37,066 nucleotides of DNA from contig CAYMUG010000006.1 in the NCBI GenBank assembly GCA_964393575.1, positions 1-37,066 of the forward strand, given 5' to 3'. This DNA is from CAYMUG01 sp964393575. GTDB taxonomy: Bacteria; Patescibacteriota; Minisyncoccia; Spechtbacterales; 2-12-FULL-38-22. Numbering within the stretch: the first letter of the stretch is position 1; every line of letters starts with the position of its first letter. The position numbers were made by a program, and so were the translations under genes. Of the stretch, positions 23,759-31,215 are shown piece after piece. The notes under the pieces are model-generated. The model saw only the letters and a list, made by a program, of their open reading frames with translations. It did no database searches and had not been told where the DNA came from.

Positions 23759-24493
23759 CTACTTTTTTTGAAATTTTTCCTTATACATCTTGTCTGCAAA
23801 TTTTTCTATATCTTTAGTTTTACCGGCAACTACCAGAATATCCTCAGCACGTAAATTATAACTCATATTAGCTAATTCAGCAAATCCCTGTTCCTTCACT
23901 GTTTCTTCTTTCGCTGTGTCGGGGGATGGATGTTTAATAGCAACTACATTTAAACCGAAAGTCTCGTTGAGTTTTATTTCATCCAGAGTTTTACCCACCA
24001 ATTCCTCCGGTGTGCTTACTTGTATAATGTCAAAATTTTCAGCTACCTCAAAAAATTCCTTTACTTCGGGGGCGAGCATACTGTGAGCTACCCTCTCGGC
24101 CGTATCTTCCTCCGGAAATACAACCTTGGTAGCTCCTACCCTGCGAAGGGCGCGAACATGTTCCGGACTTCTGGCCCTGGCAATAATTTCAGGGACACCC
24201 AGAGTGCGAAGTCCTGTGGTTACAAGAATGCTTTCAGCAACATTATTACCTATTGCAACCACTGCTGTTTCTACCTCTTCAAGCCCCAACTTATGCAAAG
24301 TCTGTATATTAGACATATCAGCGCTAATAGCAGTAACTCCCGCCATATCCTTATAAGGATAAAGGGTATTTTCTTCTTTATCTACAATTATGATATTAAC
24401 TCTTTCCCCTGAAAGAACGTCGGCAATCTTTTTTCCGAAAGTGTTGAGCCCTATTAAGGCGTAGTTTCTTTTTTTGTTTTGGTGTTTTTTCAT
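23759..24493 (-). CDS. trkA: TrkA/KtrA-type K+ uptake regulatory protein
   Basis: A 244-residue cytoplasmic gating subunit. The N-terminal RCK/Rossmann domain has YALIGLNTFGKKIADVL (11-27) and the acidic ribose contact IIIVDKEE. The central part has ADMSNIQTLHKLGLEEVETAVVAIGNN and ARARSPEHVRALRRVGATKVVFPEE. A C-terminal RCK_C domain (about 160-235) follows. It lies 2 nt after trkH, so both subunits are probably made from one mRNA. A single RCK module and this length fit the KtrA/TrkA class. Confidence 0.92.
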   Translation of the reverse strand: MKKHQNKKRNYALIGLNTFGKKIADVLSGERVNIIIVDKEENTLYPYKDMAGVTAISADMSNIQTLHKLGLEEVETAVVAIGNNVAESILVTTGLRTLGVPEIIARARSPEHVRALRRVGATKVVFPEEDTAERVAHSMLAPEVKEFFEVAENFDIIQVSTPEELVGKTLDEIKLNETFGLNVVAIKHPSPDTAKEETVKEQGFAELANMSYNLRAEDILVVAGKTKDIEKFADKMYKEKFQKK

Positions 24494-24495
24494 TA

Positions 24496-25827
24496 TTATC
24501 CTATAATAACTCTTTCCTCAGGATAAATTATTTTTCCACTCTTTTCAATTTTCTTTTTGTAAGAATATACAAAGAAAAGAGAAAGGGGGCCTACTCTGCC
24601 TACTATCATAAGCAAAATGAGCAGGGATTGTCCAAAAATTCCCGCGTTATTAGAAATACCTACGCTGAATCCGGCGGTAGCAAATGCTGATACAGTTTCA
24701 AAAACAGCGTCTTCCGGAGTGGTACTTTCAAAAACAAAAAGTAATGCCGCCGAAACTGATACAAAAACCAAGGACAAAACGAAAATACTGAAAGCTCTCA
24801 AAATATTCAGAAGTCCTATTCTTTTTCCCCACAATTTAATCTCATTATCCTTTGTAAGAAATGAAATTACGCCCAGTATAACTAAAAATGCGGTAGTAAC
24901 TTTAATCCCTCCGCTTGTTGCTCCGGGTGCCGCTCCAATAAACATTAAAGTGGTGATTACACCTCTTGAAAGAAGGGTCATATCTGAAGGATTGATAGTA
25001 TTAAAGCCAGCCGTTCTTGCACTTGTTGCCTGAAAGAAAGCTGTTTGTATAGGAAACTCATTTGAGTTATTATCCATCTCAAAAACAAACAAGAAAACAC
25101 TTCCGAAGAACAATAAAAACACTGTGGACACAAGAATTACTTTTGTTGTTAAATCTATCTTGTGAGTAGGTTTTTTATTTTTTAGTACACTTAAAATGCG
25201 TGTACGAAAAAAGATGAATGTCGTAAAACCTAATCCGCCGACAATAATTAAAAGTGCTGTAAGTATATTGATATACCAATCCCCTTGGAATCTTATAAAT
25301 CCGTCGCGAAAAAGTATAAATCCGGCATTACAAAAAGCTGAAACAGAATGAAATACAGAGAAAAAAGCAGCTTTAGCTCCGGGCATTCTCTGTATAAAAT
25401 ACAAAAAATATAACACAGCCCCGGTTAGCTCCACAATAAAGGTAAAGGTAATAATAAAATTAAGCAATCCCTTTAACTCCGTTATAAAATCTCTATCCAA
25501 AATATCTTTAAAGGCCATATGAGCGGACATACCCCATTTGCGCTTAAGTATAGTCAAAAATAGCCCGAAAAAAGTCATTATCCCTATACCGCCTATTTGT
25601 ATAAGCACCAAAATGACAATTTTTGATGCAAAAGAAAAATCCGCCGTGTTATGTACTGTAAGTCCTGTTACAGTGACGGCGGATGTAGCTGTGAAAACTA
25701 ACTCCGATACAGGAAGAGAGTTTCCTGCAATGGATTCCGCTAAACCAAGGGAAAGCGATCCTATTAGTATAAAACCTAGTAAAGAAATTATAAAAAAAAG
25801 TGGAGGATTTTTAATAATTCCGTACAT
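24496..25827 (-). CDS. trkH: TrkH/KtrB-type K+ transporter membrane subunit
   Basis: A 443-residue membrane protein with four pseudo-repeated M1-P-M2 units. The filter segments are TATSAVTVTGLTVHNT, VSAFCNAGFILF, ATSARTAGFNTI and VSAFATAGFSVGISN, each holding the filter Gly. Helices span most of the protein, and the length fits KtrB. It imports K+, possibly with Na+ or H+. It is 3 nt after the small Phd-like gene and 2 nt before trkA. Its position between fusA and tuf is unusual. Confidence 0.93.
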   Translation of the reverse strand: MYGIIKNPPLFFIISLLGFILIGSLSLGLAESIAGNSLPVSELVFTATSAVTVTGLTVHNTADFSFASKIVILVLIQIGGIGIMTFFGLFLTILKRKWGMSAHMAFKDILDRDFITELKGLLNFIITFTFIVELTGAVLYFLYFIQRMPGAKAAFFSVFHSVSAFCNAGFILFRDGFIRFQGDWYINILTALLIIVGGLGFTTFIFFRTRILSVLKNKKPTHKIDLTTKVILVSTVFLLFFGSVFLFVFEMDNNSNEFPIQTAFFQATSARTAGFNTINPSDMTLLSRGVITTLMFIGAAPGATSGGIKVTTAFLVILGVISFLTKDNEIKLWGKRIGLLNILRAFSIFVLSLVFVSVSAALLFVFESTTPEDAVFETVSAFATAGFSVGISNNAGIFGQSLLILLMIVGRVGPLSLFFVYSYKKKIEKSGKIIYPEERVIIG

Positions 25828-25830
25828 TTT

Positions 25831-26091
25831 TTAAAGCGGAAGATCGTCTAATCCTGCCTCTTCTGTCTCCGCCTCAGAAGACTCATAAGGAGGCTCTATT
25901 TCAGAAACGTCAACAGGAGGCATCTCTTCAGAAGGAGAAGAGTTATCTTTTTTTGGTTCACCCGAGCTATTATCTGAAACAAGCTTCATATATTCCTCTA
26001 TACTCAAAATAACATATTTGGGCTCTCCGTCTTCTACAACTACCGCTTTGTCGTTTTCAGTTTTTAATATTTGTTTTAATTTTTCCCACAT
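25831..26091 (-). CDS. Small Phd/YefM-like protein with acidic tail
   Basis: An 86-residue protein with two parts. Residues about 14-38 (KAVVVEDGEPKYVILSIEEYMKL) resemble the strand-strand-helix core of Phd/YefM antitoxins. Residues 40-86 are acidic and Pro/Ser-rich, probably disordered. No toxin gene accompanies it. It lies 3 nt before trkH, so it may be a regulator or accessory factor of the K+ operon; this is inference. The GUAA hairpin ends 4 nt before its ATG. Confidence 0.7.
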   Translation of the reverse strand: MWEKLKQILKTENDKAVVVEDGEPKYVILSIEEYMKLVSDNSSGEPKKDNSSPSEEMPPVDVSEIEPPYESSEAETEEAGLDDLPL

Positions 26092-26095
26092 ACCA

Positions 26096-26119
26096 TTTTA
26101 TTCGCTTACGCTCATAAAA
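26096..26119 (-). promoter_or_regulatory. Start-codon hairpin before the Phd-like gene
   Basis: Minus-strand RNA: UUUUAU stem, GA step, GC, GUAA loop, GC, GA step, AUAAAA. This is the most regular copy. It sits where a ribosome-binding site would be, 4 nt before the ATG. Confidence 0.65.
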
Positions 26120-26120
26120 C

Positions 26121-26294
26121 AATCACCAAGATACAAGATACAATCACCAAACAATAAACAATTTAGGAATTGATGATTGAAAGTTTTTTGATTATTGACT
26201 GCCTGCTGACCTCTCTCGCTCGGCGAAGGGGGTGGGTCGGCAAGCAAGTTTCCTTGGTTATTGGTTATTGCGAGTCCGTCGGTAGGCGGACTCG
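26121..26294 (-). repeat. Fold-back intergenic element after fusA
   Basis: One nt after the fusA stop is a perfect 8-bp hairpin CGAGTCCG/CGGACTCG (26271-26278, 26287-26294). A CAATAACCAATAACCAAG arm, a TGCCTGC-type imperfect hairpin (about 26200-26250) and a TTGGTGATTG-type arm near 26121-26135 follow. The last arm can pair with the first. No gene is supported. Confidence 0.55.
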
Positions 26295-26295
26295 T

Positions 26296-28401
26296 TTATG
26301 CCTTAGCTTCTATAATTTGTTGAGCCACATTACTTGGCACCTCTTCGTAATGACTAAACTCCATTGTAGCAGAAGCTCTTCCCTGGGTCATGCTTCTTAG
26401 TTGAGTTGAATATCCGAACATTTCAGCAAGAGGCACTATAGCGTTAATGGACTTCATATTTGCGCGCTCGCCCATCTCCTCTATTCTTGCACGTCTTGAG
26501 TTAAGGTCTCCGCTTACATCACCTAAATTATCTTCGGGAGTGATTACCTCAACCTTCATAACAGGCTCAAGCAATACAGGGCTAGCATTTTTAGCAGCTT
26601 CCTGAAAAGCGGCGGATGCGGCTATTTTAAACGCGGATTCACTGGAATCCACATCGTGGTAGGAGCCGTCGTATAGTGTAACCTTAACATCTATCATTGG
26701 ATATCCAGCCACAACTCCCTTTTCCGTAGCTTCTTTTGCGCCCTTCTCAATAGAAGGAATGAATTCTTGAGGTATAATACCTCCTTTTATTTCATTGACA
26801 AATTCAAAACCCTCTCCGGACTCAAGCGGTTCAACTCTAAGCCAGGTGTGTCCGTATTGTCCCCGACCTCCGGATTGTCTTATATATTTACCTTCAGCTT
26901 TAGCATGAGAACGAATGGTCTCTCTATATGCTACCTGCGGCCTGCCTACGTTTGCACCTACTTTGAACTCCCGCTTCAACCTATCAACAATAACCTCAAG
27001 ATGAAGCTCTCCCATGCCGGAAATAATGGTTTCACCGGTTTCTTCATCCGTGCTTACCTGAAAAGTAGGATCTTCTTCGGCAAGACGGTGAAGCGCCATA
27101 CCCATCTTATCCTGGTCCGCGCGGGTTTTGGGTTCTATACGCACAGAAATAACCGGATCAGGAAACGTTATTTTTTCCAAGATAAGAGGTCTGGATACAT
27201 CAGTTAAAGTATCCCCGGTGGTGGTAGATTTCAAGCCGACTCCTGCAGCAATGTCTCCCGCATGCAATTCTTCAACCTCCTCCCTATGATTAGAATGCAT
27301 TCTTACAATACGACTCAATCTAACTTTTTTGTCAGTAGAGACGTTTAATATATGAGATCCGGCTTTAATGGAACCGGAGTACACACGGAAATACACAAGT
27401 TGTCCTACGTAAGGATCAGTTGCAACCTTAAAGGCAAGTGCGGAAAACGGCTCATCATCACTTATTTGTATCTGAGTTTTTTCTCCTGTTTTAGGATCCT
27501 CGGCTTCCGGAGGTGAAACTTCCTGAGGATTAGGTAAGTACTCAACAATAGAGTCTAGAAGAGGTTGAACACCCTGATTTTTAAGAGCTGAACCGGCAAA
27601 AACCGGAATCAACCGGTTATTTATAGTAGCGCTCCTTAAAGCTTGTCTGAGTTCGTCAACCGAAATATCTTCCCCGTTAAGATACTTTTCGGTTAAAGAA
27701 TCGTCGGTTTCCGCAATCTTTTCAATTAACTCTTCACGCCATTTTCCCGCTTTTTCTTTGAGTTCTTCGGGGACATCATCTTTTACTACTTTTTCTCCGT
27801 ATTTGCCTTCATTGCGTATGTGTTCCATCGTTATCAGATCTATGGCTTCATCAAACTCGCTCTCTGCACCTACGGGAAGTTGGACTGCAACCGCATTAGT
27901 AGTTAGACGCTCTTTAATGCTGCTTAAACTACCCTCAAAATCAGCACCCATTCTATCCATTTTATTAACAAAACAAATACGAGGTACCTCATATTTGTCC
28001 GCTTGGCGCCATACAGTTTCGCTTTGAGGTTCAACTCCGGCAACTCCATCAAATACAACCACACCTCCGTCCAAGACGCGGAGAGATCTCTCAACCTCTA
28101 CAGTGAAATCCACGTGTCCCGGAGTATCTATAATATTTATTCGGTGTTGGTTTTCTTTATCTTCTTGGTCTCTATATGTGGGAGACCAAAAAGCTGTAGT
28201 TGCGGCAGAAGTAATCGTAATACCGCGTTCTTTTTCCTGGCTCATCCAATCCATAATAGCTTCTCCTTCATGAACTTCTCCTATTTTATGACTTATACCG
28301 GTATAAAATAAAATCCTCTCGGTAACTGTAGTTTTACCGGCATCTATGTGGGCTATAATACCTATATTTCTTGTTTTTTCTATTGGATATTCTCTGGGCA
28401 T
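26296..28401 (-). CDS. fusA: Elongation factor G
   Basis: A 701-residue translocation GTPase of normal length. G motifs are AHIDAGKTT (17-25), DTPGHVDF and NKMDRMGADF. Domain IV contains IRQSGGRGQYGHTWLRVEP and the tip loop GYPMIDVKVTLYDGSYHDVDSSE; domain V ends with MTQGRASATMEFSHYEEVP. An AGGAG Shine-Dalgarno sequence (28414-28418) lies 12 nt before the ATG, one of few clear ones in the window. Confidence 0.98.
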   Translation of the reverse strand: MPREYPIEKTRNIGIIAHIDAGKTTVTERILFYTGISHKIGEVHEGEAIMDWMSQEKERGITITSAATTAFWSPTYRDQEDKENQHRINIIDTPGHVDFTVEVERSLRVLDGGVVVFDGVAGVEPQSETVWRQADKYEVPRICFVNKMDRMGADFEGSLSSIKERLTTNAVAVQLPVGAESEFDEAIDLITMEHIRNEGKYGEKVVKDDVPEELKEKAGKWREELIEKIAETDDSLTEKYLNGEDISVDELRQALRSATINNRLIPVFAGSALKNQGVQPLLDSIVEYLPNPQEVSPPEAEDPKTGEKTQIQISDDEPFSALAFKVATDPYVGQLVYFRVYSGSIKAGSHILNVSTDKKVRLSRIVRMHSNHREEVEELHAGDIAAGVGLKSTTTGDTLTDVSRPLILEKITFPDPVISVRIEPKTRADQDKMGMALHRLAEEDPTFQVSTDEETGETIISGMGELHLEVIVDRLKREFKVGANVGRPQVAYRETIRSHAKAEGKYIRQSGGRGQYGHTWLRVEPLESGEGFEFVNEIKGGIIPQEFIPSIEKGAKEATEKGVVAGYPMIDVKVTLYDGSYHDVDSSESAFKIAASAAFQEAAKNASPVLLEPVMKVEVITPEDNLGDVSGDLNSRRARIEEMGERANMKSINAIVPLAEMFGYSTQLRSMTQGRASATMEFSHYEEVPSNVAQQIIEAKA

Positions 28402-28568
28402 AATATTGTGTTTCTCCTGAATTTAACCTGCCTTTGGGCGATGACTTCGCCTCACAAAATGACAGATGACAAATGACTTATAATAAAATTTTTACCTTGT
28501 CATCGGTCATCAGTTATTTGTCATTTGTTGTGAACGGAGTTCCGACATTAAGTGGCAACGGAGTGAGC
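28402..28568 (-). repeat. Fold-back leader between rpsG and fusA
   Basis: After rpsG comes a GCTCACTCCG...TCCGTTC module like that in the rpsC-rplP gap. Two arms made of ATGACAAATGAC-like words then pair across the region, and a GGCGA/TCGCC hairpin lies at 28437-28451 before the fusA Shine-Dalgarno. It may regulate fusA. Confidence 0.5.
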
Positions 28569-29036
28569 TTATGCGAAGTGTGCAAAAGCGCGGTTCGCAC
28601 TTGCCATCTTTTCCACATGCTCTCTCTTTTTAACAGCATCGCCTTCATTTTTATATGCTGCAATAAATTCATCGGCAAGCTTGCTTTCCATGGGCATGCC
28701 TTTTTTACTCTTGGCCGCAGTAATAATCCACCTCATCGCAAGCTGAGTTCTCCTCTCGCCTTTTACACTATAAGGAACTTGGTAATTAGCTCCTCCTATC
28801 CTTTTTGAACGTACTTCCATCTCAGGGGAAACATTTTTAAGGGCCTGGTCAAATATAGTCATAGCTTCTGTTTTGGTTTTTTTCTCTGCTTCTTCTAAAG
28901 CACTATAAACAATTTTCCGCGCTGTTTCTTTCTTGCCGTCACGCATTACATAGTTAACCATCTTAGTTACTAACGGATTGTTATACCGATAGTCGGGTTG
29001 AAGTTGTCGTTTTGGTATAGTTGTATTTTTTCGCAT
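28569..29036 (-). CDS. rpsG: 30S ribosomal protein S7
   Basis: A 155-residue small-subunit head protein. LVTKMVNYVMRDGKKETARKIVY, ALKNVSPEMEVRSKRIGGANYQVP, RRTQLAMRWIITAAKSKKGMPMESKLADEFIAAYKNEGDAVKKREHVEKMASANRAFAH are diagnostic. It is 6 nt after rpsL. AGGA near the end of rpsL may serve as its ribosome-binding site. Confidence 0.98.
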   Translation of the reverse strand: MRKNTTIPKRQLQPDYRYNNPLVTKMVNYVMRDGKKETARKIVYSALEEAEKKTKTEAMTIFDQALKNVSPEMEVRSKRIGGANYQVPYSVKGERRTQLAMRWIITAAKSKKGMPMESKLADEFIAAYKNEGDAVKKREHVEKMASANRAFAHFA

Positions 29037-29042
29037 AAGTAA

Positions 29043-29465
29043 TTATTCCTTAGATTCTTTCGGTTTTTTAGTTCCATACTTGGAGCGCTGCGTCTTTCGT
29101 CCCTCCACGCCGGCTGTATCCAATACACCTCTAACAACAGTATAACGCACGCCCGGGAGGTCTCTTACTCCGCCTCCACGCACAAGAACAACGGAGTGTT
29201 CCTGAAGATTGTGCCCTTCTCCGGGAATGTAAGCTGTGACCTCAGTGCCGTTTGTTAACCTAACCCTTGCAACCTTCCTAAGAGCGGAGTTAGGTTTTTT
29301 GGGTGTTGCAGTGCCGACACGAATGCACACGCCACGCTTAAACGGGCTGGGATAGTGTGTGGGTTTATTTTTTAATGTATTAAAACCCCTCGCAAGTGCG
29401 GGTGAGTTAACTTTCTTTTTTTGCGGTTTTCTGGGTTTTCTTATTAGTTGGTTGATGGTTGGCAT
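29043..29465 (-). CDS. rpsL: 30S ribosomal protein S12
   Basis: S12 controls decoding accuracy at the A site. The frame is open from 29507, but the ATG at 29465 gives the canonical MPTINQLIRKPR and is used here (140 residues). PKKPNSALRKVARVRLTNG and IPGEGHNLQEHSVVLVRGGGVRDLPGVRY are intact. An insert of about 14 residues (FNTLKNKPTHYPS region) makes it longer than the usual 124. The upstream ATG lies inside the leader beyond the hairpin at 29475-29498. Confidence 0.97.
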   Translation of the reverse strand: MPTINQLIRKPRKPQKKKVNSPALARGFNTLKNKPTHYPSPFKRGVCIRVGTATPKKPNSALRKVARVRLTNGTEVTAYIPGEGHNLQEHSVVLVRGGGVRDLPGVRYTVVRGVLDTAGVEGRKTQRSKYGTKKPKESKE

Positions 29466-29474
29466 AGTATAATA

Positions 29475-29498
29475 TTTTATTAGCTTACGCTCATAAAA
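29475..29498 (-). promoter_or_regulatory. Start-codon hairpin before rpsL
   Basis: UUUUAU/AUAAAA stem with a GA/UA step, GC pairs and a GUAA loop on the minus strand, 9 nt before the rpsL ATG. It is preceded by an arm (CTTGTTAC) complementary to GTAACAAG at about 29584-29591. Confidence 0.6.
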
Positions 29499-29562
29499 TA
29501 GTAACAAGTAAAATATAACTTATAACCTGTACGTGGAAGCGCCTTCGGCACTTTGGTTTTTT

Positions 29563-29636
29563 GCCTGCCTGCCGGCAGGCAGGCTTGTTACCTGTTACTG
29601 CGACCCCGTTCTTTAATAGACGCTGGCTTAACGGGG
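29563..29636 (-). repeat. Two-hairpin element upstream of rpsL
   Basis: A perfect 22-nt palindrome built of CCTGCC/GGCAGG words (29563-29584) and a CCCCGTT/AACGGGG hairpin (29604-29610 with 29630-29636) flank a GTAACAGGTAACAAG linker. The arrangement matches the elements after map and fusA. Confidence 0.6.
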
Positions 29637-29699
29637 CGGGTAGAGCTTATGTGACTCTTATACAAATTAAAGGAAATATTAATTTTTGTCAATTTTAAT

Positions 29700-30311
29700 T
29701 TAGAAAAATCCTAATCCGAAAGTCAAAAATGCAGCCACAAGCGCCATTGCACCCCAAGCAGGAACAGACCAATTAAATACTTTGGCACCGTCCAGCGGAC
29801 CGAAGGGTATCAAATTAAAAAGAGCAAGCCATCCGTTAATGCCTATACCATATTGTACAATTGTAGCACTCAATGAACCTGCTTCCGTAATAAAGAAAGC
29901 GCCGATAGTACCGAATAGAATCGCAAACACAATATTAATAAGCGGTCCGACAGCGGAAATGTGGCCGTTTTCTCTCGTAGAAACAACTCCGGAAATCATA
30001 ACAGCGCCCGGCGCGGCAAATATAAATCCCAAAAAACTTAACCCAACCGCCAAGACAAGACCCCAATCAAAACTCCTGAACTCTGCCCAAAAACCATATT
30101 TCTGAGCTACAAACTTATGCCCCAACTCATGAAATACAAAGGCGCTGCCGACTACAAGCCCTGCCACTATCAACCTTTCCAGAAACCCGGGTCCTGCCAA
30201 CGATTTAAACCCTCCTCCTCCAAGCACTATCGTAAAAGCCAAAGTAAGAGCCGCCCAGGCCCTTAATAAGTGAATACTCTCTTCCTCTGAAAATTTAAAA
30301 AAGTTTTTCAT
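29700..30311 (-). CDS. Site-2 protease-like M50 family metalloprotease
   Basis: A 203-residue membrane metalloprotease homologue. The zinc motif HELGH is at 61-65 inside a hydrophobic helix, and the third ligand motif NLIPFGPLDG is at 166-175. Hydrophobic segments lie near 15-32, 45-65, 84-110, 122-142 and 185-202. M50 enzymes cut within membranes; short prokaryotic members of this type have unknown substrates. It is transcribed away from rpmB, with a shared 72-nt divergent promoter region. Confidence 0.9.
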   Translation of the reverse strand: MKNFFKFSEEESIHLLRAWAALTLAFTIVLGGGGFKSLAGPGFLERLIVAGLVVGSAFVFHELGHKFVAQKYGFWAEFRSFDWGLVLAVGLSFLGFIFAAPGAVMISGVVSTRENGHISAVGPLINIVFAILFGTIGAFFITEAGSLSATIVQYGIGINGWLALFNLIPFGPLDGAKVFNWSVPAWGAMALVAAFLTFGLGFF

Positions 30312-30324
30312 TGTATTTGATAAC

Positions 30325-30353
30325 TTGCAAATTGTGGTAAAATATTTTATTAT
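30325..30353 (+). promoter_or_regulatory. Candidate promoter for rpmB
   Basis: TTGCAA (30325-30330) and TATTAT (30348-30353) are 17 nt apart, about 30 nt before the L28 ATG. An alternative TGGTAAAAT extended -10 overlaps the spacer. Confidence 0.5.
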
Positions 30354-30383
30354 CTAAAAGTAAATATAAAATATACAATAACT

Positions 30384-30584
30384 ATGCCTAGAATTTGTCA
30401 AAACTGCGGAAAGGGGTCGCAAATAGAATGGAAGCGAAAACTACTTCGTGGACATTATAACCCTACGCATAAAAAAAGAAAATACCCTAACCTCCAAAAA
30501 GTGCGTACATCCGAAGGCAACCGTATTCGTGTTTGCACCGAATGTATACGTAATTGGGCTAAAACTGCGACGAAAAACAAGTAA
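30384..30584 (+). CDS. rpmB: 50S ribosomal protein L28, zinc-ribbon type
   Basis: A 66-residue protein recognised as L28 from RICQNCGKGSQIEWKRKLLRG at the start and the SEGNRIRVCTECIRNW end. Two CxxC pairs (Cys5/8 and Cys51/54) form the zinc site. It is one of few plus-strand genes here, and is alone with tRNA-Pro. Its stop codon lies within the palindrome at 30573-30606. Confidence 0.94.
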   Translation: MPRICQNCGKGSQIEWKRKLLRGHYNPTHKKRKYPNLQKVRTSEGNRIRVCTECIRNWAKTATKNK

Positions 30585-30606
30585 AATAATTATTTTACTT
30601 GTTTTT
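30573..30606 (+). terminator. 34-nt perfect palindrome between rpmB and tRNA-Pro
   Basis: The two 17-nt halves (30573-30589, 30590-30606) are exact complements ending in TTTTT, so it looks like a terminator for rpmB. It includes the rpmB stop codon and ends at the base just before tRNA position 1. Confidence 0.7.
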
Positions 30607-30677
30607 CGGGCCGTAGGATAACGGTAGTCCGCGCCCATGGGGTGGGTGTAGTGGGAGTTCGATTCTCCCCGGCCCGA
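30607..30677 (+). tRNA. tRNA-Pro (anticodon GGG)
   Basis: The cloverleaf was built by hand. Acceptor CGGGCCG/CGGCCCG is 7 bp with the C1-G72 pair typical of bacterial tRNA-Pro and A73. D arm is GGAT/GTCC with loop AACGGTA. Anticodon stem CGCCC/GGGTG has loop ATGGGGT (U33, anticodon GGG at 30639-30641, G37). T arm GGGAG/CTCCC has loop TTCGATT. The variable loop is 4 nt. CCA is not encoded. Confidence 0.93.
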
Positions 30678-30893
30678 CAAAATAAAGGGAGTGCTTCTGA
30701 GTTCGCCGTGTCATACTTGCCGTGTCGAATGACTGCGGCGACACGGCGCCCTATCGAATGATAGGGCGATTCTCCCCGGCCCGACAAAATAAAGGGAGTG
30801 CTTCTGAGTTCGCCGTGTCATACTTGCCGTGTCGAATGACTGCGGCGACACGGCGCCCTATCGAATGATAGGGCGATTCTCCCCGGCCCGACA
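30660..30893 (+). repeat. 107-bp tandem repeat reiterating the tRNA-Pro 3' end
   Basis: Units start at 30660, 30767 and 30874 (the third only 20 bp). The repeated 20-mer CGATTCTCCCCGGCCCGACA is the end of the T arm and acceptor of tRNA-Pro. The other 87 bp hold two hairpins: CGCCGTGTC/GACACGGCG and GCCCTATC/GATAGGGC with a GAAT loop. No gene is supported in 30678-31005. Two ORF frames here are by-products of the repeat. Confidence 0.92.
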
Positions 30894-30907
30894 CTACTGT
30901 AAACGCG

Positions 30908-30968
30908 AAGAGTTCGCCGTATCATTCGACACGGCAAGGATGACAAGACGATTCTACCCGGTACGATA
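30908..30968 (+). repeat. Degenerate further unit of the tRNA-tail repeat
   Basis: AGTTCGCCGT is followed by an inner segment that is reversed relative to the intact units (TCATTCGACACGGCAAG instead of its complement). It ends with CGATTCTACCCGGTACGATA (30949-30968), a diverged copy of the tRNA-tail 20-mer. Confidence 0.7.
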
Positions 30969-31005
30969 ACTACTTTTGAACTTTCTTTCGCTTTTTATAT
31001 TACGT

Positions 31006-31215
31006 ATGGAATTACTCGGATTCACAATTAAAGCTCTTGGAGAACTAATGGTCGGATATACCGCGATAAAAGTACACCACAGGTTTAGGGAAGAGAAAAA
31101 GATAGATAAAAAAGTTTTTTATGTTATGAAAAAGGAAACCAGAATAGGAATTATCGGAATAATTTTCATCATCACTGGCTGGGCGCTGCATATGTTTTAT
31201 CACTTATTTATCTAG
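31006..31215 (+). CDS. Small membrane protein of unknown function
   Basis: From the ATG at 31006 this gives 69 residues; a TTG at 30976 would add ten. Hydrophobic helices lie at about 3-21 and 44-67, separated by a basic loop (HHRFREEKKIDKK). It resembles no family I can name. It converges on the C39-like protease gene, with their ends overlapping by 8 nt. It is the first gene after the tRNA-tail repeats. Confidence 0.6.
   Translation: MELLGFTIKALGELMVGYTAIKVHHRFREEKKIDKKVFYVMKKETRIGIIGIIFIITGWALHMFYHLFI

Noticed and set aside
25831..26091. Toxin-antitoxin pair based on the Phd-like protein
   Set aside because: No toxin gene is adjacent; the neighbours are fusA and trkH.
29466..29507. Upstream start for rpsL
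   Set aside because: It would add residues encoded by the GUAA hairpin; MPTINQL at 29465 is the canonical S12 start.
30441..30787. Two minus-strand frames beginning MSGRGES
   Set aside because: They are antisense to L28/tRNA-Pro, and their shared start is just the repeated tRNA 3' end read in reverse.
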